Origin: BMS3BBIN04 sp964552465
Lineage (GTDB): Bacteria; Electryoneota; Electryoneia; Electryoneales; Electryoneaceae
Reading direction: 5' to 3'
Length of the DNA stretch: 64,000 nucleotides
NCBI GenBank assembly: GCA_964552465.1
Contig: CAZKGR010000011.1
Coordinates: forward strand, 31,672 to 95,671
Shown here in pieces: positions 24,766 through 33,753 of the stretch (position 1 is its first letter; each line of letters begins with the position of its first letter). A program made the position numbers and the translations under genes. The notes beneath the pieces were generated by a model, which did not search any database, had not been told where the DNA came from, and saw only the letters and a program-made list of their open reading frames with translations.

Positions 24766-26670
24766 ATGTTGTTTCGTCGGGTGATGGTTGTCGCGTTGGC
24801 GTTGTTGATTGCGGTTTGCGCCATGGCGAAGAAGCCGGATACTTTGGTCCGGGATGAGATTTCGGATCAGTACAAGTGGGACTTATCAGCTATTTATGAT
24901 GGCTGGGATCAGTGGGAAATTGACAAGGCCACCATTGAAGGTCTGATGGAAAAGCTCCAGACCTACAAAGGCCGTCTTGGTGAAAGCCCGGATGTGATGG
25001 CCGAAATGTACCTGGTCGGTGAAGATCTCGGTATGTTGGTCGAGCGTTGGGCGTCTTTTGTCTGGCTGCAAGCAGTCGTGGACCAAAAGAACATGGACTT
25101 GAAGGCTCAGCAGCAGGAAATGGGCATCATGTTCGCGCGGTTCGGTCAAGCGATGGCGTGGGTCGATCCGGAAATCCTCTCCAGTGTGCCGAAAGACGTC
25201 ATGCTGACCTGGATCCAGGAGAACGGCGTGTTGCGTGAACGTCAGCACGGCATCCTCGAGCTGTACCGTCAGCAGGAGCACGTGCTGGATGAGGACGGCG
25301 AGTATCTGATGTCTCTGTCGTCCCAGCTTCAGGGCAACCCGGGCGGCACCTATAGCGCGCTTTCCACGGCTGATGTCGAGTTCCCGGACGTAACCTTATC
25401 AAACGGCGAAACCATCAAGGCGACGCACGCGAATTACGGCCTTGCGAAGGAAACCTTCCGTAACCAGGACGACCGCATGGCGGTGTTCCAGGCTCACTTC
25501 AGCACGTTCGACAACTTTGAAAACACGTACGCTTCCATCTTTGATGGCATGCTGCAGTCGAACTGGTACGAAACCCAGGCGCGCAACTACGCATCCTCGG
25601 CTGAGATGTACCTCGACCAGAACAACATTCCGGTTGATGTAATGACCGGCATCATCGAGCAGGCCAAGCTGGGCGCGGAACCGCTGCAACGCTACAACCG
25701 CATCCGCAAGGAAGTGATGGGGCTGGAAAGCTATCGTTACTTCGATATGTACACCCCGCTCGTCGAGATCGACTGGCCGTTCTACTATGACGATCTCCGT
25801 CCGATCATTCTCGAGTCGTTGGATTCCTTCGGCAAAGATTATGTCGGCAAAGCCTCGCACGCATTCGACGAAGGTTGGTTCGACGTTTACGAAGCCGAAG
25901 GCAAGCGTAGCGGCGCATTCAGCGCGGGCGTCTACGGCGTCCATCCGTTCATGATGCTGAACCACGCCGACACGATGAACGACGCGTTCACGTTAGCGCA
26001 TGAGCTTGGCCACACGATGCACACCCAGCTCAGTGATGAAGGCCAGGCCTACCACAGCAAGGATTACAGCATCTTTGTCGCGGAAATCGCGTCCACCATG
26101 GGCGAAGCATTTTTCCTCGATTACCTGCTGGAGAACACTGAAGATCCGGACAAGCGCATCGCGCTGCTTGAGCATGCGATTAACGGCATCCACGGCACAT
26201 TCTATCGCCAATTGATGTTCGCCGACTTCGAGTACAAGATGCACACCGCTGTTCAGAACGGCATGCCGATCACGGCCGCGACGATGCAAGACATGTACCT
26301 CGAAAGCCTGAACGATTTCTTCGGCGACAGCCTGGATGATCAGGATCTGTACCGGAACACGTGGGCGCGTATCCCGCATTTCCAGCGTCCGTTCTACGTG
26401 TACCAGTACGCGACCAGCATCGCCGCATCCAGCTTGATCTACGAGCGGATCACGAACGAAGATTACTCGAAGAAAGAACGCAAGCAGGCGATGGAAGATT
26501 ACCTGTCCCTGTTAAGTTCTGGTGGTAACGATTATCCGATCGAACAGTGCCGGCTGGCTGGTGTCGATTTCATGACCCCGGCTCCGGGCGAAGCGATGGT
26601 TGCCAAGATGGACCGTCTCGTCACCCAGCTCGAGCAGGAATTGATCCGCAAGGGTCTGCTGGAAGGTTAA
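24766..26670 (+). CDS. pepF: M3-family oligoendopeptidase F with signal peptide
   Basis: A 634-residue zinc peptidase of the oligoendopeptidase F type. The zinc site is HELGH at residues 412-416 (TLAHELGHTMHTQLS), and the third ligand Glu lies in VAEIASTMGEAFF. The N-terminal helical domain (DEISDQYKWDLSAIYD) and the C-terminal region are full length. It begins with a clear signal peptide (VMVVALALLIAVCAMA), whereas most PepF enzymes are cytosolic, so it probably cleaves peptides in the periplasm or outside, perhaps downstream of the nearby secreted subtilase. GGAGGGA ahead supports the ATG at 24766 over the longer frame. A strong terminator follows. Confidence 0.94.
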   Translation: MLFRRVMVVALALLIAVCAMAKKPDTLVRDEISDQYKWDLSAIYDGWDQWEIDKATIEGLMEKLQTYKGRLGESPDVMAEMYLVGEDLGMLVERWASFVWLQAVVDQKNMDLKAQQQEMGIMFARFGQAMAWVDPEILSSVPKDVMLTWIQENGVLRERQHGILELYRQQEHVLDEDGEYLMSLSSQLQGNPGGTYSALSTADVEFPDVTLSNGETIKATHANYGLAKETFRNQDDRMAVFQAHFSTFDNFENTYASIFDGMLQSNWYETQARNYASSAEMYLDQNNIPVDVMTGIIEQAKLGAEPLQRYNRIRKEVMGLESYRYFDMYTPLVEIDWPFYYDDLRPIILESLDSFGKDYVGKASHAFDEGWFDVYEAEGKRSGAFSAGVYGVHPFMMLNHADTMNDAFTLAHELGHTMHTQLSDEGQAYHSKDYSIFVAEIASTMGEAFFLDYLLENTEDPDKRIALLEHAINGIHGTFYRQLMFADFEYKMHTAVQNGMPITAATMQDMYLESLNDFFGDSLDDQDLYRNTWARIPHFQRPFYVYQYATSIAASSLIYERITNEDYSKKERKQAMEDYLSLLSSGGNDYPIEQCRLAGVDFMTPAPGEAMVAKMDRLVTQLEQELIRKGLLEG

Positions 26671-26696
26671 GCTGTTCTGCTCTAGCATAAGAATTC

Positions 26697-26726
26697 AAGG
26701 CCAGCCCATTGTGGGCTGGCCTTTTC
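26697..26726 (+). terminator. Rho-independent terminator after pepF
   Basis: AAGGCCAGCCC-ATTGT-GGGCTGGCCTT stem-loop followed by TTCT; strong and well placed 27 bases after the stop. It also faces the end of the convergent DUF1566 gene. Confidence 0.88.
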
Positions 26727-26760
26727 TAATTGTGTGCTGATCAAATTCGTGTAGGCGCGG

Positions 26761-28737
26761 TTACTTAATAAGCACAACTTTTTGCTGGGCGGTTTGATTG
26801 CCGTATTGCACGTGCAGCAGGTAGACTCCGCTGGCGTATTGGGACGCGTTCAACTCGACTTGGTGTTGCCCGGCGGCAAACACACCGCTTTCTGCATGCA
26901 CTGTCTGCCCGAGCAGGTTGGTCAGACTGATCACCACCTCCCCATTCTCCGGAACGGTAAACGGCACCATGATCGTCGGATTGAACGGATTCGGATAAGC
27001 ATCCGCGACGGCGAATCCGCCAGGCAACATTTCATTGTCGCCCGCTCCGCTAGCACCATTTGTCAGATCGTCTGGCCAGCCGCTGTCGAACCATTCGTAC
27101 GAACCGTCCGCATCATTGCCTGCAGCCGTCTTCGTGAATTCAAACGAATCACTCAATAAGTCTGCCGGGTAGTACCCAATGAATCCTTCATAGATGTAGT
27201 CGCCCGCAGGAGCGTAGTCGGGAACGGTCAATTGCAGGCTTGCGCTCATGTCCGCAAAGGGCGGGACGCTCAACGCCTGCTGGACGATCGGTCCGATGGT
27301 GACACCGTTCGGTGTGGTGACCGTGGTCCAGAAGTCCACGCCGTTAAATGTCTGGTTCAGGTTGGTGGTCAGGTGTACGTCATACGTGACGATCCCACCT
27401 TCCGGACCAACGGTTGTGTTCAAACCGTGCATTTCGAGCGTGGCCGATTCGGCGGCATCGCGGACCAGCATCACGTAGTTGTAGCTGCGGGAAGCGTCGC
27501 CCTGCGGCGCATTGCCGAAGTAGTAGCCGTCGTAGACGTAGTTATATCCAGTGAAATCGCCGTCTTTCACGTCTGATCGCTGACATCCGGCGCTGTGCAC
27601 GTCCAGCCATTCGCCCATCATGAAGCCCATGCCTCGTCCGAAGCAGACATAGACGCCAGAGGGACCGGTTCCATCGCTTCTGATGTGCGTGGTGCTGCTC
27701 CAGTACCACGGGTAATCGACCTGTCCGGCCTCGTTGGTGATCTGGGTCGGATTGAACAATGGGTTAATGGCGGCTGATCCCGTTGCCCCCGGCGCACGGG
27801 TGTAATCGACAATACTCTGCAGCTCCTTGGCGTTCGGCAGGCGCCAGTCACTGTAACCGAGGTGGTTTTCGTCATTCATTTGCTGCGCGTAGGCGAGTGC
27901 ATCTTCCCAGATCACGCCGGAGCGCGGACCGGTGTCGCCGTCAGTGCCGTAATCGTCCTGCGTCCACATCAGGCTGGTGGCGTTGTCGGTGATGGTTCCG
28001 TCACCGTTGTCCACGAACTCGTTAATCCCATAGTCCACAATACTTCGCACATAGTAGACATAGCGCGGCATGAACATCGGCGCGCCAGTCGGGTAGCCTT
28101 TGATGCGACCGTCGGCCAGGTTCAGGCCGAACGCCGCCGCCTGCCCGTCAAATACATCGTCCAGGCATTCATTGCTGGACCAGAACTGCGCGTCGATCAA
28201 ACGTTCGCCAGCGTTTTCGTCACCATAAGCAAAGTCGAAGTAGTCAGTGTCGATAAACGGTATTGGATTGCCAGGGTCAGGGCCGGATGGGTCGGTTCCA
28301 TCAAAATTCATCAAAGAATACAGTTCTTTGATTGACGGCGGCCGCCAGTCATCGAATCCGCCGAACACTTCAGCGTTCAGTTGATCGGCATAAGCCTGGG
28401 TTTCCGAATACAGCAGCTTGTCATTGGTATCGATGTCGCCGTCGCGATCTGTGTCCGGACTTTTAGTCCAGGTCAGGCCCGTGACATTGTCGTACACGGT
28501 TAATCCATCGTTTGAGATCGTATAACTGGGTTGAATGCCATCGAATTGGGCGTCCTGACCGTAGAACGCATCCCCGGGGGACGGTTCGGTGATGGCGATA
28601 TGATCATCATAGCATGAGGTTTGCCCAGTATCAACAATTGGGTAGTCGCCGTTCGCAGAAGTTGCCGCGCCAAACCAGACAATCAGCGCGAACGAAAGTG
28701 TCAGGCGTATTAGCCGATTGTATCGTTGGCGTGCCAT
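26761..28737 (-). CDS. Secreted DUF1566 (Lcl_C) protein with sorting domain
   Basis: A 658-residue exported protein. A signal peptide (LIRLTLSFALIVWFGAATSA) is followed by two DUF1566/Lcl_C domains, recognised by VYDNVTGLTWTKS ... DDWRPPSIKELYSL and ITDNATSLMWTQD ... SDWRLPNAKELQSI, each with a WSS strand. The Ig-like module (VGPEGGIVTYDV, VTTPNGVTIGPIV, VPDYAPAGDYIYEGFIG, SDSFEFTK) and a sorting domain (AYPNPFNPTIMVPFTVPE) follow. DUF1566 domains have a C-type-lectin-like fold in related proteins, so surface ligand binding is a reasonable guess. GGGGAG 6-7 bases ahead supports the ATG at 28737. It is divergent from the methyltransferase. Confidence 0.9.
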   Translation of the reverse strand: MARQRYNRLIRLTLSFALIVWFGAATSANGDYPIVDTGQTSCYDDHIAITEPSPGDAFYGQDAQFDGIQPSYTISNDGLTVYDNVTGLTWTKSPDTDRDGDIDTNDKLLYSETQAYADQLNAEVFGGFDDWRPPSIKELYSLMNFDGTDPSGPDPGNPIPFIDTDYFDFAYGDENAGERLIDAQFWSSNECLDDVFDGQAAAFGLNLADGRIKGYPTGAPMFMPRYVYYVRSIVDYGINEFVDNGDGTITDNATSLMWTQDDYGTDGDTGPRSGVIWEDALAYAQQMNDENHLGYSDWRLPNAKELQSIVDYTRAPGATGSAAINPLFNPTQITNEAGQVDYPWYWSSTTHIRSDGTGPSGVYVCFGRGMGFMMGEWLDVHSAGCQRSDVKDGDFTGYNYVYDGYYFGNAPQGDASRSYNYVMLVRDAAESATLEMHGLNTTVGPEGGIVTYDVHLTTNLNQTFNGVDFWTTVTTPNGVTIGPIVQQALSVPPFADMSASLQLTVPDYAPAGDYIYEGFIGYYPADLLSDSFEFTKTAAGNDADGSYEWFDSGWPDDLTNGASGAGDNEMLPGGFAVADAYPNPFNPTIMVPFTVPENGEVVISLTNLLGQTVHAESGVFAAGQHQVELNASQYASGVYLLHVQYGNQTAQQKVVLIK

Positions 28738-28892
28738 GTTTAACTCCCCGTGTATGGTTGTTGGGATTCGTTTCATTTATCAGACGCTCGAAAACGATCT
28801 CGGTTTAATACGTATATGCAACTCCTTGAAGTAAACAAGACTCCCGACGATCCTATCTTTACCTTCCCAGCCACTCGCAGCGAGGAAGAACC

Positions 28893-29894
28893 ATGCCTGG
28901 AACACATGGCGATCTGCAAGCCCGCCGAACCCAGCTTACGGATATATCCAACGGCTATCGTGCTTCATCAACCATCCTGGCTGCGGTCGAACTTGGAGTG
29001 TTCAAGGCGTTGGCCGAGGGCGCCAAATCTGCGGACGCTCTTGCCAACCAGCTTCAATGTTCGCCTCGAGCGCTGCGCCTGTTGCTGGACGCGCTGACCG
29101 GGCTTGACCTCCTTCGCCTTGAAGAGGGTCGCTATTCGCTCCATGGACTTGCAGAAGAATTTCTGCGTCCTGAATGTCCTGGCTACATGGGCGACATCAT
29201 CGAACATAACGTTGCGATGATGAAGAAATGGTCGCACTTGGCGGAAGTCGTGCGCACTGGTGAGCCCTACCTGCGTGAACAGCTACGTTCGCCGGAAGAG
29301 TTGCGTGCCTTCATCATGGGGATGCAGAACATTGCTGTGAAGTCGGCGGAACAGATGGTGGAATTTCTCGATCTCGGATCTATCAGGCGTATTCTGGATG
29401 TCGGGGGTGGGCCAGGAACCTATTTGCACGCTCTGCTACGAGAACTTCCCGATGCGACCGGTGCTGTGCTGGATTTCCCCGATGTACTTGAAATCGCCCG
29501 CGAACAAACTGAAAAGGAAGGTTTCGTTGATCGGGTAGATTACATCGCTGGCGATATGTTCGACGTCAACCTGGCCGGTCCCTGGGATCTCGTGATTTTG
29601 AGCAACATTATCCACTCTTTTGATGAAGACTTTAACTCCCGTCTGGTCTCTCGAATTGCCCCCACTCTCTCCCCAGGCGGTTTCTTGGTTGTTAAAGATT
29701 TCTTTCTCGATGAGAATCGAACTGTCCCCGCTGATGCCGCGCTCTTTTCCCTCAACATGTTGGTTGGCACCGATGCTGGTCGTTCTTTCAGTTGGCAGGA
29801 ATGTGAACGTTGGTTATCAGACTCTGGTCTGAAACTTATACGTCGTGGAAGAGTCGGTATCAGTTCTGGCCTGATCCTCGCTCAAAATCGTTAG
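28893..29894 (+). CDS. SAM-dependent O-methyltransferase-family protein
   Basis: A 333-residue class I methyltransferase of the dimerising, plant-COMT/hydroxyindole-type family. An N-terminal winged-helix dimerisation domain (about residues 20-95: TILAAVELGVFKALAEGAKS, CSPRALRLLLDAL) comes first. The Rossmann domain has motif I LDVGGGPGTYLHALL (about residue 168) and an acidic post-motif (GDMFDVNLAGPWDLVILS). The usual catalytic His may be the one in NIIHSFDE. Members methylate hydroxyl groups on small molecules or, in bacteria, quinone- or polyketide-like substrates; the substrate is not readable here. It stands alone, with GAGGA 6 bases before the ATG. Confidence 0.88.
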   Translation: MPGTHGDLQARRTQLTDISNGYRASSTILAAVELGVFKALAEGAKSADALANQLQCSPRALRLLLDALTGLDLLRLEEGRYSLHGLAEEFLRPECPGYMGDIIEHNVAMMKKWSHLAEVVRTGEPYLREQLRSPEELRAFIMGMQNIAVKSAEQMVEFLDLGSIRRILDVGGGPGTYLHALLRELPDATGAVLDFPDVLEIAREQTEKEGFVDRVDYIAGDMFDVNLAGPWDLVILSNIIHSFDEDFNSRLVSRIAPTLSPGGFLVVKDFFLDENRTVPADAALFSLNMLVGTDAGRSFSWQECERWLSDSGLKLIRRGRVGISSGLILAQNR

Positions 29895-30338
29895 CAAGAA
29901 GTTCATCTTCATCGGCGTAACCCCCCTTCCTGAGAGCTCTCTCGGGCTCTCGGAGGCCTCTCTCTCCAGTTAATACCAAAAGCCAACAACCGTTCGGTAC
30001 TTCTGTCTTTTCTGGGATAATACTACGCAATTCTCTCATTTCGTCTCAATATACAATAAAATTACAAAATACTATCGCTCTATTGTCGAATTATCCTCGC
30101 TTTTCCAAATCCAAAATGGTGATACAAGTATAAGTCTGTGAAACGTAAGCCACAACAGGGCTTGCGAGACGCGGGTTTTGCTCATTGAGTTCTCAATCGA
30201 CTTTTTATCACAATTTTCGAGAGATTTGGGCGCTGGTTAACCATGTGTTTGCATTTGCTTTGATATTATTTACATTTAACGCCAAAAGAACGTGTGAGAG
30301 TTATAATATTTTGGGTGAGGATTTTGGAGTTGAGAGCG
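29895..30338. other. Intergenic region, AT-rich
   Basis: About 440 bases with no convincing gene. It contains a GAGAG/CTCTC-rich stretch at 29931-29968 that can fold back on itself. AT-rich sequence around 30040-30130 probably holds the promoter of the kinase-like gene. A short frame at 30185-30394 is not supported. Confidence 0.45.
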
Positions 30339-31616
30339 GTGACGATCAAGAGGATAGCGGACGCGATTCCATGCAAACCGGCAGGCGCTGTTAGTTTTAG
30401 GGCGTTCCGGGCGCGCCGTCCTCTCTCTTTGCTGTCTGGCGCGGCTCTTCTCATTCTTCTCAGCTTTTCGGTCAAAGCCTTTGAATTATCGACATTTCAA
30501 CGGTTTGCCATGACAAACCAATATTCCTATGAGAAGGTCGGGCTGGTCTTTCCGGTCGAAAATGAGGTGACTATGAAACGGTGGATTATTGATCTCGAGC
30601 CTGGTGTGATCATGCCTCAGGATTTGCATGCCGTGTCGGAGCCGGATGCGGTTGACACGACTTCGCCGAATGGTTCGGTCGACATGGTGTTGGCGGGATT
30701 TGTGCCTGCCGGACTGTTTTCATCAACCGCAGCTTCGGGGGACGCGCAGTATGGCGGCGGCTGGATGCTTGCCTTGCTGTTAATGGTAGCGTTCGGCTTG
30801 CTGGTGATGATGACCAAGTATGTCGTTTCGCGAAACAGCGCGGTCGAGTTGGAGCGGGTGGTTGATGAACGTACACGTCAATTGGAAAAGTCTGCGGATC
30901 AATACCGTTCGTTGGTACAGAACGCGATGGTCGGAATCTTCCGTGTCAATGCTGACGGGCTGATCGAGACGTCTAACCCTGCGCTTGTTAAGATTCTGCG
31001 CTGCACGTCCGAAGAAAAGCTGCTCGGACGAAGTTTGCGGGATGACATTTTCATCGACTCCGATCAGTGGGATCAAATTCGGAATCTGCAATCCGTACAG
31101 GGTTGGGTGTCGGGTGTTGAGATGGACTGGAGTTGTTGCGACGGCGGATCTGCTACGGTTCGGCTGAGCGGTCGTTGGGTGAATGTTGGCGACAACAATC
31201 TGGTGTGTGAGTTGATCGTGGAAGATATCACGGCGTTGGCGAACGCCCGAGTAGCTGAGCTTGAGGCCGAACGGTTGCGTGGGGTACAAAAGCTGGCGAT
31301 TGCGGTCGCTCATGAGTTTAACAACCCGCTCAGTATTCTGTTGGGAACGTATCAGCTTTATGTGCGACCGAATATCGATCAATATGATCCAGACACGCGC
31401 GCACGTCTTGAGCGTTTGCCGGAGACTGTATCACGGATGCGTGGGCTGGTTACGCGCCTGCTTCGTATTACCAAGCTGCGTGAAAACGAATACCTCCATG
31501 GTGCGTCCTACCTGAACCTCGACCAGTCGGCTGGCGACGAAGAGAGCGTTGGTTCGATTGAAAAGACCGAGGATGTTCTCGGCGGAACTGGTAGGACGTT
31601 TGCTTCTTTTTCCTGA
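30339..31616 (+). CDS. Histidine kinase-like membrane protein with PAS and HisKA but no ATPase domain
   Basis: About 425 residues. The first membrane segment (PLSLLSGAALLILLSFS) is followed by a periplasmic stretch of about 100 residues, a second membrane segment (WMLALLLMVAFGLLVMMTKYVV region) and a coiled coil. A PAS domain (YRSLVQNAMVGIFRVNADG) and a HisKA dimerisation domain with the phospho-acceptor His325 in VAHEFNNPLSIL come next. The frame then ends about 75 residues later, and no N, G1 or G2 boxes of a HATPase domain are present. A terminator hairpin lies 51 bases after the stop, so the short form looks settled, not a fresh frameshift. The GTG at 30339 was chosen on codon use; the frame is open back to 30294. 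Likely role: phospho-acceptor or signal relay. Confidence 0.75.
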   Translation: MTIKRIADAIPCKPAGAVSFRAFRARRPLSLLSGAALLILLSFSVKAFELSTFQRFAMTNQYSYEKVGLVFPVENEVTMKRWIIDLEPGVIMPQDLHAVSEPDAVDTTSPNGSVDMVLAGFVPAGLFSSTAASGDAQYGGGWMLALLLMVAFGLLVMMTKYVVSRNSAVELERVVDERTRQLEKSADQYRSLVQNAMVGIFRVNADGLIETSNPALVKILRCTSEEKLLGRSLRDDIFIDSDQWDQIRNLQSVQGWVSGVEMDWSCCDGGSATVRLSGRWVNVGDNNLVCELIVEDITALANARVAELEAERLRGVQKLAIAVAHEFNNPLSILLGTYQLYVRPNIDQYDPDTRARLERLPETVSRMRGLVTRLLRITKLRENEYLHGASYLNLDQSAGDEESVGSIEKTEDVLGGTGRTFASFS

Positions 31617-31667
31617 AGGAACAACGCCAGCCGCGCTGTCTCTCGCCTGATTATTTCCAGTGCTGAG

Positions 31668-31699
31668 AAAACCCGTACGGCAAATGCTGGCCGGGTTTT
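31668..31699 (+). terminator. Terminator-like hairpin after the kinase-like gene
   Basis: AAAACCCG ... CGGGTTTT 8-base inverted repeat with an inner GGC/GCC pairing, ending in a T run. Confidence 0.6.
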
Positions 31700-31779
31700 G
31701 TTTTGCTGGGGATGATCTGCGATAGACGTCTCGCAGACTGTCACAGGCGCCTTGCATTATGGATGTCTTGCATCATGTG

Positions 31780-31807
31780 CGTCATCCCGGCGTGCGGGGA
31801 TTCCGGG
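31780..31807. repeat. Short imperfect palindrome CGTCATCCCGG ... GGGGATTCCGGG
   Basis: A GC-rich imperfect inverted repeat between the kinase-like gene and the convergent PAS gene. It resembles the short 'GTCATCC' repeats common in many bacterial genomes; another type lies at 53589-53614. Confidence 0.4.
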
Positions 31808-31866
31808 TTACAGGCTGGTTATTATCGTTCGGGGATTCTGGTTTTCGAGCCAGACTTGCTCGTGGT

Positions 31867-32637
31867 TTATCGTTTTGACTTACCCTTCGTTTTTCGGTGT
31901 TCAGTAATATCAACGGCGTGTTGAAGGCGTACATTCCGGCCGTCTGGCCATTTAATGATTTGATCAACAGCCTCAAAGTGTTTATCGATAGTGGGATTGT
32001 AGTATTCCCACTTATGGGCCTTACCTATATTTTTCAGAATTATCTCGTTCGTACAAAAGTCACACGGTCTGTCAACCCCGTACCACTCTTCGTAGCATTT
32101 ATTTCCAACCAGATTTTTATTAAATATCTGTTTTGCAGGTTTGTTTGCGTACAATATTTCATTGGTAACAGGGTCAGATATATAGATTGTTGCGTCAATA
32201 TGATCAAATATGGATAGTAGCTGTTCTCTTTCAATAGCCAGTCTCCTCTCAATCCTCTTTTGATCAGTTATATCTTTATCGATCCCTCGATATCCTAGCA
32301 TGTTGCCGTCAACATCAAAGAACGGGACTCCGTTTGTCAATAAACAAACTTCTTCTCCGTTTTTTGCGTAGTTCCAATTTTCCAAGTTTACAATTGGCGC
32401 TGTTTGCTTTACAATTTCGACGAATATTTTCCCTACGCGTTCTTTCTCTTCCTTCAGCATCAAATCAAACGGCGTACGTCCGACGACTTCTTCGGCAGAA
32501 TACCCCAGAACTTGTTGAATCCCACCACCACAGTAGGTGTAAACGCCGTTTGCATCAACTTCCCAAACCCAGTCGCTGATCAAGCCGACGATGTCTTGCA
32601 GTCTACCTTGACTTTGTGCATGCCGGATTGTTTCCAC
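31867..32637 (-). CDS. Two-PAS-domain protein without output domain
   Basis: A 256-residue soluble protein made of two PAS domains. The first has SDWVWEVDANGVYTYCGGG and a PAC segment ending DITDQKRIERRL. The second has YISDPVTNEILYANKPAKQ, a Cys pair in GVDRPCDFCTNEI and ends DITEHRK. It stops after a short basic tail (TKGKSKR), exactly where a histidine kinase core would normally follow. Its codon use is more AT-rich than the neighbours and its second PAS resembles those of Desulfobacterota sensor kinases, so lateral transfer followed by loss of the kinase is plausible. The start is GTG at 32637 with AAGGAG 7 bases ahead. Confidence 0.8.
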   Translation of the reverse strand: METIRHAQSQGRLQDIVGLISDWVWEVDANGVYTYCGGGIQQVLGYSAEEVVGRTPFDLMLKEEKERVGKIFVEIVKQTAPIVNLENWNYAKNGEEVCLLTNGVPFFDVDGNMLGYRGIDKDITDQKRIERRLAIEREQLLSIFDHIDATIYISDPVTNEILYANKPAKQIFNKNLVGNKCYEEWYGVDRPCDFCTNEIILKNIGKAHKWEYYNPTIDKHFEAVDQIIKWPDGRNVRLQHAVDITEHRKTKGKSKR

Positions 32638-32942
32638 GCTTGAGCTCCTTTCGTCTTCAACTTTGACGAGTTACACTGCTTGAGCTGTGTGTTAGCTGGT
32701 GACTAATAGTAACATGGCGCCGTGTTTTTTCGCAACTATCTATTTGTAATCAATCGCGTTGTCCTAGCTCTTGGTTTGCGGCGTGATAGCGCTCATATGC
32801 AACGGTGGCACCACTTCAGCGTTGACTCAGCCTCACGAGCAAATGATGTTTGGCAGACCTATCTTATGCCTCAGGTGTTTTAAGCTCGACTATCCCGGAC
32901 AAGTACTGTTGATCAATCGCAAATAACAGGCCAGACACACAC
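32638..32942. other. Divergent intergenic region
   Basis: About 305 bases between the PAS gene (minus) and the ATPase gene (plus). No gene, repeat or clear promoter hexamers recognised; the start codon at 32943 has no evident ribosome site. Confidence 0.4.
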
Positions 32943-33749
32943 ATGAATCCGATCTTCCCGACAACTGATACGGTCGTCCTATTCACCGGCAATTACGGGT
33001 CAGGCAAGACCGAAGTTTCGGTCAATGTCGCGACCGCTTTAGCGCGTTACGGAAACCACAATGTGACCATCGCCGACCTCGACCTCGTGAACCCATATTT
33101 TCGGTGCCGGGAAGCCCGCGAGCCGATGGAGGAGCTGGGCGTACGGGTAGTCGCTCCAGAATCGGACATGCATAACGCTGACTTGCCGATTCTATTGCCG
33201 GAGGTGCGCGGTGCGGTGGCTAATGCGGACGGTTTCACTTTGCTCGATGTCGGCGGTGATAATGTCGGCGCGACCGTGTTGTCTTCTTTGGTACCAACGT
33301 TCAACACGCGCGGCTACGCGATGCATTTCGTGCTAAATCAGAATCGTCCTTTTACGGATACGGTTGACGGCGCGATGCAGTTGATGGACGAGATCGAAGC
33401 CGCGAGCAAACTGAAGGTTACGCATATCGCCGGAAACACGCACATGATGGAACACACCACGGTTGACATGGCCAAAGAAGGTGCGGAATTTTGCGCGGAA
33501 GCGGCTGTAAAACGTAGGGTTGATACCGGATTTGTGACATGTCCAGTAGGCGAATTGATTAAAGCCAAGCTGCTGGATGCGGACACCGCCCGTGAAATCA
33601 GCGGCACACTCGAGCTGGACGGCTTCTCTGGAATTCCGGTGCTGCCGTTGCAACGGATCATGCTGCCACCATGGCTCGGCGGACCGGCGCCGGGTTCGAT
33701 GGCGACACATTCCCGTGACCGCTTCTCCCAACTCTCAGGGAATGGATGA
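32943..33749 (+). CDS. ParA/MinD-like P-loop ATPase of unknown role
   Basis: A 268-residue P-loop protein of the CobQ/MinD/ParA class. The nucleotide loop is GNYGSGKT (residues 16-23), which lacks the extra 'signature' Lys of MinD/ParA. An acidic switch follows (IADLDLVNPYFRCREAR) and the Walker B-like segment is FTLLDVGGDNVGA. Proteins of this shape are often encoded with 2-oxoacid:ferredoxin oxidoreductase subunits, but none is present in this window. After the body the protein ends with a Pro/Gly-rich tail. Its function cannot be fixed: maturation ATPase for a metal or ferredoxin enzyme is the leading idea. A dispersed family 1 repeat begins 5 bases after the stop. Confidence 0.75.
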   Translation: MNPIFPTTDTVVLFTGNYGSGKTEVSVNVATALARYGNHNVTIADLDLVNPYFRCREAREPMEELGVRVVAPESDMHNADLPILLPEVRGAVANADGFTLLDVGGDNVGATVLSSLVPTFNTRGYAMHFVLNQNRPFTDTVDGAMQLMDEIEAASKLKVTHIAGNTHMMEHTTVDMAKEGAEFCAEAAVKRRVDTGFVTCPVGELIKAKLLDADTAREISGTLELDGFSGIPVLPLQRIMLPPWLGGPAPGSMATHSRDRFSQLSGNG

Positions 33750-33753
33750 TGAT

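Noticed and set aside
29895..32942. Idea of a small mobile island (AT-rich PAS gene, truncated kinase, palindrome)
   Set aside because: No integrase, transposase, target duplication or attachment repeats were found; composition alone is too weak.
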